25,000 bases of DNA from Prorocentrum cordatum (GCA_963575745.1 CAUYUJ010000656.1:1-25000), one strand, 5' to 3'; numbered from the stretch's first letter, positions 8,210-16,276 are shown. Notes: generated from the sequence alone by a model not told the origin. Translations and numbers: made by a program.

Positions 8210-8332
8210 CATCGCTCGGACGTGTGCATTCTTCCTTCGGCGAGGACCATTGAGGAGCATCCTTGATCATCTGGGGACAAAAACCACGCACGAAACCGAC
8301 AAAAAGCACGGGGAATGGACGTCCGAGCGATG
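8210..8332. mobile_element. TIR element family T1, compact copy (123 bp)
   Basis: Bounded by CATCGCTCGGACGT (8210-8223) and ACGTCCGAGCGATG (8319-8332), a perfect 14-bp terminal inverted repeat. The body TCGGCGAGGACCATTGAGGA and CACGCACGAAACCGACAAAA recurs in the longer member at 10937-11438 and the member at 11487-11593, so this is a family and not a chance palindrome. No ORF. Target duplication is ambiguous (GGC on both sides at most). Confidence 0.7.
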
Positions 8333-8377
8333 GCCAGGTTTTTGTTCTCGCCCACCCCGTAACGCTTGTCACGGGGG

Positions 8378-8600
8378 GGTCCGCCCCGCCACTCGCAACG
8401 GTAGCGATCGTACGGCGGGCACGGCGGGCGGTGGCGCAAAGCCCCCCCCCCCGTGCGCGGCGCGGCGGCTGTCGCGGTGCACACATCGGCGGCGCACACG
8501 GGCTTTGTTGTGCACGCGGGTGCTGTGGTGTGCGCCAGCGCTGCGTTGCACGCAGCTGTTGTGGTGCGTGATGCATCGGCGAGGAGTTTGCGATGCGTCG
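8378..8600. other. GC-rich stretch without a supported gene
   Basis: Very GC-rich, with CGGCGGGCACGGCGGGCGG and a run of ten C, then a loosely repetitive GTGCACGCGGGTGCTGTGGTG-type section and GATGCATCGGCGA motifs. Open frames on both strands overlap each other and give Ala/Arg/Gly-rich products typical of GC-rich noncoding DNA. Confidence 0.5.
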
Positions 8601-8894
8601 GCGATGTGACGCGATCCCAGTTGAGCGACGCCCAGAAAAACGGTGTCGTCTTCACAGACATTGGCTTGTCAGCTGCCCGCGTAAGGCCGCGCGTAATCGC
8701 AATCGTATTTACTGCGGCGTACCACGCTGGCGGCCCGCGTAAACCGCCGCCTCAGGTCGCTGTGTCATCTCGTATAAGACTAGTTTTTTGCATTCGTCGC
8801 TCATTTGTTAGTTCTCTAAGCTCTGAGTTGACGGCCCCCTGCAACCCCATCTTTTCGGAGCCTATCCCAGACCCCCGACGTCATGAATTGTTTA

Positions 8895-9010
8895 CGACGT
8901 GGACCCCTGGAGGTCTGGACCGATTCCCCTGGACCGGTTTTTCATCCCGAGTCGTTTTTTGGCGGTCCCGAGGCCTGGCGAGGGCCCCCAGAGGCCGAAC
9001 ATTTGTATCC
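8895..9010 (-). repeat. R2 dispersed repeat, copy 5
   Basis: GACCCCTGGAGGTCTGGACC, GGACCGGTTTTTCATCCCG, AGTCGTTTTTTGGCGGTCC, then GAGGCCTGGCGAGGGCCCCC. Read in reverse complement this is nearly the same string as 13395-13500. It is preceded by the CGACGTCATGA motif also seen at 7707. Confidence 0.75.
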
Positions 9011-9227
9011 CCCTCGCGTTTTTTTCATGACTCGATACGTTCTAGGTGCTCGGACCCAATTTGGGAGGCCTCCAAGTTGCTGGCCTGGCCTCGGTGCTGC
9101 TGCCCCCCACTCTGGGCGTCAGGTGCAGTAGGGCCGGGATACAACAATGTGGCTTCAGATGCCAGAGTTCTATCCACATCTCCGCTCTGGGGCCGCTGGT
9201 GGGGGCCGGAACGTGAGCAGGGGCAAT

Positions 9228-9905
9228 CATGAGGATGATGCTGATGCTGATGATGTTGATGATGCTGCTTTTGATGATGATGCTGATGATGCTGATGATG
9301 CTGATGATGATGCTGATGCTGCTGCTGCTGATGATGATGATTTTGATGATGGTTATGATGCTGATGATGATGGTGATGATGATGTTGCTGATGATGATTG
9401 TGCTGCTGATGATGATGATGGTGATGAAGATGATGACTCTGATGATGGTGATGAGACGACGACGATGATGCTGCTGATGATTACGATGACGATGCTGATT
9501 ATGATGATGGTGCTTGAAAGCTGATGACGATGGGACGACGACGACGATGATGATGATGCTGATGCTGCTGATGATGATGCTGATGATGCTGATGCTGCTG
9601 CTGATGATGAGACGGTGACGATGGTGATGATGCTGATGATGCTGACGATGTTGATGCTGCTGATGATGATGCTGCCGATGGTGATGCTGATCATGATGAT
9701 GATGCTGCTGATGCTGGTCATGCAGAGGATGATGATCATGAGACGGCGACGACGATAATGATGCTGATGATGCGGAGGATGAGGACGATGCTGATGATGC
9801 TGATGATGCTGATGATGCTGATGCTGATGATGACGCTGATGATGATGCTGATGCTGATGCTGATGCTGATGATGCAGCTGATGATGATGACGATGATGAT
9901 GCTGC

Positions 9906-9936
<31 letters not shown>

Positions 9937-10182
9937 CATGGTGGCACTGCTGCTGATGATGATGATGGTGATGATGCTGCTGATGATGATTCTGATGCTG
10001 ATGCTGATGATGCTGTTGATGATGATGGTGCTGATGACGTTGATGATGATGCTGATTATGATGATGCTTGTGCTGCTGATGATGGTGTTGCTGCTGCTGC
10101 TGATGATGATTATGGTGATAATGATGCTGATGATGACGATGATGACGATGACGACGATGCTGCTGCTGCTGATGATGCTCAC

Positions 10183-10247
<65 letters not shown>

Positions 10248-10260
10248 CGATGACGATGAC

Positions 10261-10328
<68 letters not shown>

Positions 10329-10329
10329 C

Positions 10330-10368
<39 letters not shown>

Positions 10369-10372
10369 ATAA
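9228..10372. repeat. (GAT)n / (GATGATGCT)n array, 1.1 kb
   Basis: Long array of GAT and GCT triplets with a patchy higher-order pattern. Short spacers of the type GATGAGACGACGACGATG recur near 9451, 9531, 9608 and 9739. The last 200 bp are nearly pure GAT with GAC interruptions. Asp/Ala-, Met- and Ser/Ile-rich open frames on both strands are repeat translations. Confidence 0.97.
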
Positions 10373-10597
10373 TGCTTCCAGCGATGCTGAACTGTCCTGT
10401 ATTTCGTGTTAAGGCAAAATGTAGGCTCGCCTCTTACTTTCCGAGCTGGGTGTGCGGTCTCGGTTGTAAGCGCACTCTAGCCCCTGGCTCAGGATCCAAA
10501 CGCTACTGTACCACTGGCATTTTTATGTATATCTGACAGAGCCAAACGATGCACATATTCAAAGGAGTACATGTCGATCGCCTACATGTGGTCGGAC
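10373..10597. other. Unique AT-richer spacer
   Basis: Non-repetitive, less GC-rich sequence between the GAT array and the element cluster. Nothing recognisable was found in it. Confidence 0.5.
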
Positions 10598-11123
10598 GGG
10601 GCTAGGACGAGGATAACAATCCGTTCCAGAGCGTTCCGGAACGCTCTCAGAGCGTTCGGAGCTCTCCGAGGAGGCCGCGGCGCCCGAGACGTCCTCCAGA
10701 GCCGCTGGAGCTCAGAGGTTCTCGCTCTGTTCTCCTCCCCCGATTTCGCCCTCGGCCTGGCGTCGTCTTCTGTGGGAGGCCTCGGAGCCTGCGCGCCCCC
10801 CCGACCAGGGCCGCCCCCGGCGGGGCAGCGGCCGGCGCGGGGGCGGCGCGCTCCGGCGCGGGCCTCTTCAGCAGCGACTCCGAGTCGGCGTCGTCGCCGA
10901 GCCCTCGGAGGAGCCCGTGCGCCCCAGCTGCCGTGGCATCGCTCGGACGTGTGCACTTCAAACGACGCGAAGATCGGGACAAAATCGGATCGGGATCAGT
11001 CGAACTCTCTGAGAATCGGCGGGCTTGCAGGATGTATCGGGCGCCGCGGCCGCCCCAGAGCGTTCCGGAAGGCTCTGAGAGCGCTCCGGAACGCTCTGGA
11101 GCGATTTATCCCGATCCTAGCCC
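10598..11123. repeat. Large inverted repeat with AGAGCGTTCCGGAACGCTCT palindromes
   Basis: The left arm (from 10598: GGGGCTAGGACGAGGATAAC, then CCAGAGCGTTCCGGAACGCT) is mirrored at the right (reverse complement from 11123: GGGCTAGGATCGGGATAAAT, then CCAGAGCGTTCCGGAGCGCT). The arms are about 60 bp and about 400 bp apart. The left arm contains a perfect 20-bp palindrome AGAGCGTTCCGGAACGCTCT at 10628-10647, and near-perfect versions lie at 11057-11097. The left TIR of the T1 member at 10937 falls inside this structure, so one element interrupts or has been rearranged into the other. Confidence 0.6.
10760..10925 (-). CDS. Possible GC3-rich exon, unrecognised product
   Basis: A minus-strand frame reads GLLRGLGDDADSESLLKRP followed by an Ala/Pro-rich run, and almost every third codon position is G or C. 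It starts after GGCAG and ends near CCCACAG, both splice-like. Overlapping frames on the plus strand are also open, and the GC content makes chance frames likely, so this is only a weak candidate. Confidence 0.2.
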
Positions 11124-11438
11124 TATTTTAGCATTTTTTCTCGGTGAGGACCATCGAGGACCATCCTCACCACCCACCAGACCACCCCAACCCAACCCGA
11201 AGGCCTCAACTTGCCCTCCATTTCCAGTGGGGGGGGGGTCCGGGGAACGTCGAAAAAACACATATGGAACCCGTACCCCCCCAAGCCGAAATTGGGGTCT
11301 TCGGGTTGGGTTGGGGTGGTCTGGTGGGTCGTCCATTTTTTCTCGGCGAGGACCATCGAGGACCATCCTGGACCATCGAGCAAAAAAACAGCACGCACGA
11401 AGCCGACAGATGCACGCGGGATGGACGTCCGAGCGATG
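10937..11438. mobile_element. T1 TIR family, long or interrupted copy
   Basis: Left end CATCGCTCGGACGTGTGCA (from 10937) and right end GGACGTCCGAGCGATGG (to 11439) match the compact copy at 8210-8332. The shared body TTTCTCGGCGAGGACCATCG and GCACGCACGAAGCCGACAGA lies at 11339-11418. Relative to the compact copy it carries extra sequence at about 10952-11131 and an inserted M1 element at 11169-11332. The piece CATTTTTTCTCGGYGAGGAC..CATCCT is present on both sides of that insert. Confidence 0.6.
11169..11332. mobile_element. M1 TIR element, copy 1 (164 bp)
   Basis: Left end ACCACCCACCAGACCACCCC then AACCCAACCCGAAGG. The right end in reverse complement reads ACGACCCACCAGACCACCCC then AACCCAACCCGAAGA, giving TIRs of about 34 bp. 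The interior (a G run, CCGGGGAACG, ATATGGAACCCGTAC) matches copy 2 at 12545-12710. It is flanked by 36-bp direct repeats (11132-11167 and 11334-11369, one mismatch) and not by a short duplication. Confidence 0.75.
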
Positions 11439-11486
11439 GCGAGGCTGCCGCCCATCTGCCGCCCATGCTTTCCGAAGCATAAACAT

Positions 11487-11593
11487 GGTATCGCTCGGAC
11501 GAGGGGCCACCAGGGGCTCGCTTTCGAATCCTGCGAAAAAAAACCGCGCACGAAACCGCAAAAAGCACAGGGAATGGACGCCCGAGCCATGGC
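11487..11593. mobile_element. T1 TIR family, third copy (about 107 bp)
   Basis: Starts ATGGTATCGCTCGGACGAGG and ends GGGAATGGACGCCCGAGCCA followed by TGGCC. The body contains ACCGCGCACGAAACCGCAAA, as in the compact copy. The TIRs are diverged, with one transversion and a small indel. Confidence 0.55.
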
Positions 11594-11614
11594 CAGTAGA
11601 AACCTGTACCAACA

Positions 11615-11765
11615 CAACAATTCTCGAGGCTCCGCGTGGATTTTTCTTGGAGCTGCGCTGGGCCCCCCCCGCGGCGCCATGGGCGCGCTCCGCGCGCCCG
11701 GGCGCAGATCCAAGGCATCCGCGCGGACCCTCGAAAGTTTATGTTTCTGTTGCTTCCCCCTCACT
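11615..11765 (+). repeat. R3 dispersed repeat, copy 2
   Basis: CTCGAGGCTCCGCGTGGATT, CTTGGAGCTGCGCTGGGCCC, then a GCGCG-rich block and GTTTATGTTTCTGTTGCTTC. The 3' block parallels CTCATGTTTGTGCCGCTGTC near 13990 in copy 3. Confidence 0.55.
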
Positions 11766-11876
11766 AGGAGCCCCTCCTCCCCGGCGGCCGCCCGGGCTGC
11801 CATGGGCCGCGCTGCGGGTGCGGGCCAGGACTTCGAGGAGGGAGCTTCTAGGCCTCCCAGACGGGTCCGAGCAGGT

Positions 11877-12071
11877 TCGGGCCGAGCGAAAGGGAGGGAT
11901 AGGGAAAGGGGGGGTTACGAAAGCTGCTGCATGCAGCTGGTTTCGGCCCCACCGAGGGGCCCATTCCTCGATACATGGCCGCCTCCGGCGCTGGGAGGCG
12001 CCGGGAAAATCAGCTACGTGAGCTGATTCTCAAGCCCCCCCTTTGCTATCCCCCCCTTACGCCCGGCCCGA
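11877..12071. mobile_element. 195-bp fold-back, arms about 70 bp
   Basis: Left arm TCGGGCCGAGCGAAAGGGAG, GGATAGGGAAAGGGGGGG, then AGCTGCTGCATGCAGCTGG. The right arm in reverse complement reads TCGGGCCGGGCGTAAGGGGG, GGATAGCAAAGGGGGGG, then ATCAGCTCACGTAGCTGAT. About 80% of positions pair over about 70 bp. The flanks are CAGGT and CAAGT, a possible imperfect 5-bp duplication. No ORF. Confidence 0.6.
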
Positions 12072-12094
12072 CAAGTGGTGCCGAAGGAGCGCGC

Positions 12095-12235
12095 CGCATC
12101 GCCGATGCATCGGTGACGCGGCCCGACGTGGAGCCTGATTTTCTCCACGCCGATGGCGCGGATGCATCGCCGACGGTAACGATGCATCGCCCATGCATCG
12201 CCGTTGCATCGCCGATGTTTCGCCGATGCGGCGCG
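12095..12235. repeat. GATGCATCG-type degenerate short repeat
   Basis: GATGCATCG, CGATGCATCG, CCATGCATCG, CGTTGCATCG and CGATGTTTCG recur at irregular spacing. A similar GATGCATCGGCGA motif occurs near 8569. Confidence 0.55.
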
Positions 12236-12535
12236 ATCCTCCGACCCATCTACTTGGACCTCATGTAGGTCGGGAGCGGAAAAGAGGGGGGTGATGACTA
12301 GGGGGGGGTGGATATCATGGCGGGGGCCATGATTTTTCCTCAGATTTCCTGGCGCCTCTTTTTATTCTATTACGTCCCAGGCCCCCCCGCTGGGCCGCGC
12401 ACATGCCGCCGGTCATGAATTGCACCCCCCCCCTCTTGGACACCCCCCTCTTGGACGCTCCCGAGTATGAGGCCCCTACCACAGGGGGGCAGGGACAGCT
12501 TTTTCCGCGGCGGCAGACCGGGCGACTGGGCCAGC
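12236..12535. other. Unique GC-rich spacer
   Basis: G and C homopolymer runs plus two adjacent copies of CTCTTGGACACCCCC-like sequence near 12432-12460. No gene or element could be supported. Confidence 0.45.
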
Positions 12536-12544
12536 CCGCCTGTC

Positions 12545-12710
12545 ACCACCCACCAAACCACCCCAACCCAACCCGAAGGCTCAGATTTACCCTCGATTTC
12601 TAGTGGGGGCGGGGGGCCCGGGAACACTGGAAAAACACGTATGGAACCCATACCCCCCCCAACCCGAAATCCGGGTCTTCGGGTTGGGTTGGGGTGGTCT
12701 GGTAGGTAGT
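12545..12710. mobile_element. M1 TIR element, copy 2, with perfect 9-bp target duplication
   Basis: Left end ACCACCCACCAAACCACCCC then AACCCAACCCGAAGG. The right end in reverse complement is ACTACCTACCAGACCACCCC then AACCCAACCCGAAGA. CCGCCTGTC is present directly outside both ends (12536-12544 and 12711-12719). Length is 166 bp, with an internal GTATGG/CCATAC hairpin. A 9-bp duplication with longer TIRs is typical of Mutator-like (MULE) elements, so this is most likely a non-autonomous MULE-type MITE. The superfamily assignment is inference. Confidence 0.8.
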
Positions 12711-12906
12711 CCGCCTGTCCCCCCCCCCCTCCCCCCGAAAATAACCTCACCTTTGACTGCTGCGCAGGTCCGACTCACAGGGGGGGTGCGCACCGCCGGT
12801 GCCGCACGGGCCGGCGCGGGGGGCTGCCAGAGCGCAGAGTTTTTGGGGCGTCGGCGGGCACCTCCCCCACGACCGGATAACCTGGGCTGTCGCCGAGAAA
12901 AGGAAG

Positions 12907-13051
12907 CTGATGGGCCTGTTTTCCACTACCACCACCATAAGTTGGAGGAGGAGGGGGTCCTCCTCCTCCTCCTCCTCCTCCTTCCTCCTCCTCGTCCTCC
13001 TCCTTCCCCCCTCCAACTTATGGTGGTGGTGGTGGAAAACAGTCCCATCAG
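12907..13051. mobile_element. 145-bp fold-back with a GGA/TCC core
   Basis: Left arm CTGATGGGCCTGTTTTCCAC, then TACCACCACCATAAGTTGGA, then GGAGGAGGGGG. The right arm in reverse complement reads CTGATGGGACTGTTTTCCAC, CACCACCACCATAAGTTGGA and GGGGGGAAGGAGG. The 42-bp outer arms differ at only about two positions, and the stem continues through the GGA:TCC triplets to a tiny loop. A polypurine and a polypyrimidine run thus face each other as inverted repeats. Confidence 0.75.
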
Positions 13052-13136
13052 AAACAGGATTTCAAACGGTACCGATTCCGCTGCTCGTCCTGGAGGGCCC
13101 TCGTCAGGGGCGCCCTGCCCGACCCCCAGCAGGCCA

Positions 13137-13265
13137 TCCCCCTCCGTGACGTCCCCCTCTCGCGTCGCCCCAAAACGTATGCATGCGGCCGATGGGAGGC
13201 TTGAGAGGCGATGGGGACGTCACGGATGGGGATGGTTTGCTAGGGGTCGGTTGGGCCGCGCCCGA
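13137..13265. repeat. R4 paralogous segment, copy 2 (no GAG array)
   Basis: CCCTCCGTGACGTCCCC, CTCGCGTCGCCCCAAAACG, TGAGAGGCGATGG and GGGGTCGGTTGGGCCGCGCC parallel 5684-6025. It also holds a 13-bp perfect inverted repeat, CCGTGACGTCCCC (13144-13156) and GGGGACGTCACGG (13213-13225). Confidence 0.7.
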
Positions 13266-13394
13266 CCTCGCGCCACGGTTTGATTCTCCTCGAAATTCTG
13301 GTCAGAGCGCACCAGGAGAGAGGGCTGGGCCAGCAGCCCCCAACCCCCCCTCGTCTTGTTGCGAAGGGATCGCGACGGAAGGGTTTGTTTGCAA

Positions 13395-13505
13395 TTTTTG
13401 CTCTCCGGGGGCCCTCGCCAGGCCTTGGCGTGGTCAAAGAACGGCTCGGGACGAGAAACTGGTCCTGGGGAAGGGGTCCAGATCTCCGGAGGGAGGTCCA
13501 CTTTT
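13395..13505 (+). repeat. R2 dispersed repeat, copy 6
   Basis: CTCCGGGGGCCCTCGCCAGG, CCTTGGCGTGGTCAAAGAAC, GGCTCGGGACGAGAAACTGG, then GGGTCCAGATCTCCGGAGG. This is nearly the inverse of 8895-9010 along its whole length, making these two the best-preserved members. Confidence 0.75.
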
Positions 13506-13713
13506 TGAACAAATACGCGGCCTCGGAGCTCTGGGCCGCGCACCACTTCCCCTTCAATTCCCCCGCCACATCCCCAAGGGCTGACGGGTCCGAAAACCTG
13601 AAGCTTGGCCAATCGGCCGGAGTTCTTGGTTCATTATCCTTCGAAGCGCGCAAATCAGCTGTGCTGCTCTGCTTATTGGCCTGGTGCCATCTGGGTCCTG
13701 CGAGGGAAGACAT

Positions 13714-13776
13714 GCATTGACCATGACCAAGATATCACGGGATCTTGTCGACTCCGACCTTGGTCATGGTCCATGC
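13714..13776. other. 20-bp inverted repeat GCATTGACCATGACCAAGAT
   Basis: GCATTGACCATGACCAAGAT at 13714-13733 faces ACCTTGGTCATGGTCCATGC at 13757-13776. A third related stretch, GATGGACCGTGACCAAGATC, follows at 13824. It could be a small hairpin or part of a larger degraded repeat. Confidence 0.65.
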
Positions 13777-13894
13777 CAGCCGTCGCCGCTTCGCGAGGAC
13801 GATCCACGAATTGATGGTGACCAAGATGGACCGTGACCAAGATCGGCAAGACGTTTCCGCGTTCACTTTTGGCCCCTCGAAGGCAACCCAAAAA

Positions 13895-14000
13895 GGCATG
13901 CAAATAAGCTTTTGGAGCTCCGCGCGGATTCCTTGAACCGGCGCTGGGCCCCCCTCTCCCTGGCGCGCGGAGCGCGTCAGCTCCAACAGCTCATGTTTGT
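13895..14000 (+). repeat. R3 dispersed repeat, copy 3
   Basis: TTGGAGCTCCGCGCGGATTC, CTTGAACCGGCGCTGGGCCC, GGCGCGCGGAGCGCG and CTCATGTTTGTGCCGCTGTC align with copies at 7495 and 11615. Confidence 0.6.
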
Positions 14001-14003
14001 GCC

Positions 14004-14112
14004 GCTGTCCCCATTCTCTTCCCCTCAGTCCTCATTTTCTCCCCCTCAGTCCCCATTTTCTTCCCCTCAGTCCCCTCAGTCCTCCTTTTCTTCCCCTCGG
14101 TCCTCATTCCCT
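14004..14112. repeat. CT-rich minisatellite, about 22-26-bp unit
   Basis: Units of the form TCCCCATTTTCTTCCCCTCAG repeat about four and a half times with small changes. One unit contains an extra TCCCCTCAG. Confidence 0.85.
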
Positions 14113-14173
14113 ACCTAGGCTCTGCCTAGAGGGTTCTTACTCGCTGGGCTTAAAGGGGCCGGGCAGTGTTCCT

Positions 14174-14222
14174 CGCCCTGGGCGGTTCCCCCAGTACCCG
14201 CCCCGCGGTTCCCCCAGTTGCG
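14174..14222. repeat. GCGGTTCCCCCAGT direct pair
   Basis: GGCGGTTCCCCCAGT and GCGGTTCCCCCAGT lie about 22 bp apart. It is a small local duplication next to the pentamer array. Confidence 0.7.
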
Positions 14223-14227
14223 TCCCC

Positions 14228-15095
14228 TTAGCTTACCTTCGCTTATCTCGTCTTAGCTTAGCCTAGCTTAACTTAGCTTAGCTTAGCTTAGCCTCGCCTA
14301 GCTTAGCTTAGCTTAGCTTAGCTTAGCTTAACCTAGTCTAGCTTAGCTTAGCTTAGCTTAGCCCAGCTTAGCTTAGCTTAGCGCAGCGCAGCATTTGCAT
14401 ATCATAGCATAGCATAGCATAGCATAGCATAGCGCAGCATAGCCTAGCGCAGCATATCATAGCGCAGCATAGCATAGCATATGATATTATATCCTAGCAT
14501 AGCATAGAGCAGCATCGCATATCATAGCATAACATAGCATATCATAGCTTAGCTTAGCATCGCGCAGCGCAGCCTAACATAGCATAGCATATCATATCAT
14601 ATCATAGCGCAACGTAGTATAACATAGCATAGCATAGCGCAGCATATCATAGCATAGCATAGCATAGCGCAGCACAGCATATCATACCATATCATAACAT
14701 AGCGCATGATATCATATCACATCATAGCCTATCATAGCATATCATAGATCAGCAAACCATAGCATAGCATAGCATAGCGCAGCATACCATATCATAGTAT
14801 ATCATCTCATATCATAACATAGCATAGCGCAGCCTAGCATACCCTAGCATAGCATAGTATAGCATATAATAGGGCAGCATAGCGCAGCATAGCGCAGCAT
14901 AGCATAGCATAGCGCAGCATAGCATAGCAACGGTATAACATAGCAAAGGCATAGCATAGCATAGCATAGCATAGCATAGCATCAAAGAAAAGGCAAAACA
15001 ACAGCAGCAACAGCAAACCAAAGCACAAGCAACGCAAAGCAAAGCAAAGCAAACACAAAAGCAAAGCAAAGGAAAGGCAAAGCAAAAGCAATGTG
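14228..15095. repeat. Pentamer array shifting from GCTTA to GCATA to AAAGC
   Basis: 14228-14390 is mainly GCTTA. 14395-14985 is mainly GCATA with GCGCA and TCATA variants. 14985-15095 is AAAGC/CAAAG with CAGCAA. Changes of motif are abrupt, but each differs from the previous one by one or two bases. All long frames here (Leu/Cys/Tyr-rich) are array translations. Confidence 0.95.
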
Positions 15096-15425
15096 CGACA
15101 GGCGCCGAGCTAGCCTCGATAGCGGAGCATACCCTAGCATAGCATAGCATAGCAAGAGGACTGGGCCAAGCAGAACGCTGCAGCACTTGTGCACGAAGTA
15201 CCAGATCACCGCGTTCCAACGACCCTTCTACTTGCTCATGCGCCGATGAGGCCCACCGAAACAATGCTGAACAGCTTGTTGCACCGATCTGGGAGTTGCT
15301 GCTGCTGTCCAGTTTCGTAGGAACGTTCGGTGTAGCAAGTGTTGCACAACCTTGCTCAATGCCAAGTCGTGGAGTGTAGGCCGGATCCGGAGCATTCTCA
15401 AGCACACCCGGTGAGCGAATGCAGA
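15096..15425. other. Unique island between arrays
   Basis: About 330 bp of non-repetitive sequence between two AAAGC-type arrays. Both strands have open frames. Plus-strand pieces such as CTKYQITAFQRPFYLLM look protein-like but are broken by stops after about 20 residues. No family was recognised and no gene is called. Confidence 0.4.
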
Positions 15426-15429
15426 AACA

Positions 15430-15615
15430 TGCGTGTGTTTGTGTGTGTGTGTGTGTGTTCGTGCGAAGGCAAAGCAGGAGCAAAACCAAGCAAAAGCAAA
15501 AGCAGAAGCAAAGCAAAAGCAACAGCAACAGCAAACACAACAACAAGGCAAACGCAAAAGCAAAGGCAAGAGCAATAGCAAAACCAATGCAAAGCAAAAA
15601 ACAAAACCAATGCGA
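15430..15615. repeat. (GT)n followed by (AAAGCA)n array
   Basis: 15432-15460 is GTGTGT. 15466-15612 is AAAGCA, GAAGCA and CAACAGC hexamers. The A-rich motif is the same type as 14985-15095, so the unique island interrupts or separates a single array. Confidence 0.92.
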
Positions 15616-15627
15616 AAGTGTATATGC

Positions 15628-15838
15628 ATATTTAGATGTAGGTGTAGGTGTAGATGTGGATGTAGGTATAGATGTCGATGTAGATGCACATATAGGTGCG
15701 GATGCAGGTGTCGATGTAGATGTAGATGTGAATGTAGTTGTAGATGTAGATGTAAATGTAGATGTATATGAATGTGTACATGTAGATGTAGCTGTAGGTG
15801 TAGATGTGGATGTAGGTCTACATGTAGATGTAGGTGGC
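15628..15838. repeat. (TAGATG/TAGGTG)n hexamer array
   Basis: About 35 hexamers of TAGATG, TAGGTG and TGGATG. Val/Asp and Cys/Arg frames are repeat translations. Confidence 0.94.
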
Positions 15839-15841
15839 TAA

Positions 15842-16258
<417 letters not shown>

Positions 16259-16276
16259 ACAGCTACAACTGCGACG

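Noticed and set aside
8043-9232. Overlapping ORFs of 100-260 residues on both strands
   Set aside because: GC-rich chance frames across T1 and R2 copies.
9229-10372. Met/Leu-rich and Asp-rich ORFs on both strands
   Set aside because: GAT-array translations.
10933-12021. 362-residue plus-strand ORF and overlapping minus-strand ORFs
   Set aside because: Composed of T1, M1 and R3 repeats read in frame; recurring peptides come from inverted repeats and not from homologous domains.
13280-13720. 146-residue ORF
   Set aside because: Overlaps R2 copy 6 and is open on both strands; no domain or codon bias.
14228-14985. CRISPR-like array
   Set aside because: Periodicity is 5 bp without unique spacers; it is a pentamer satellite.
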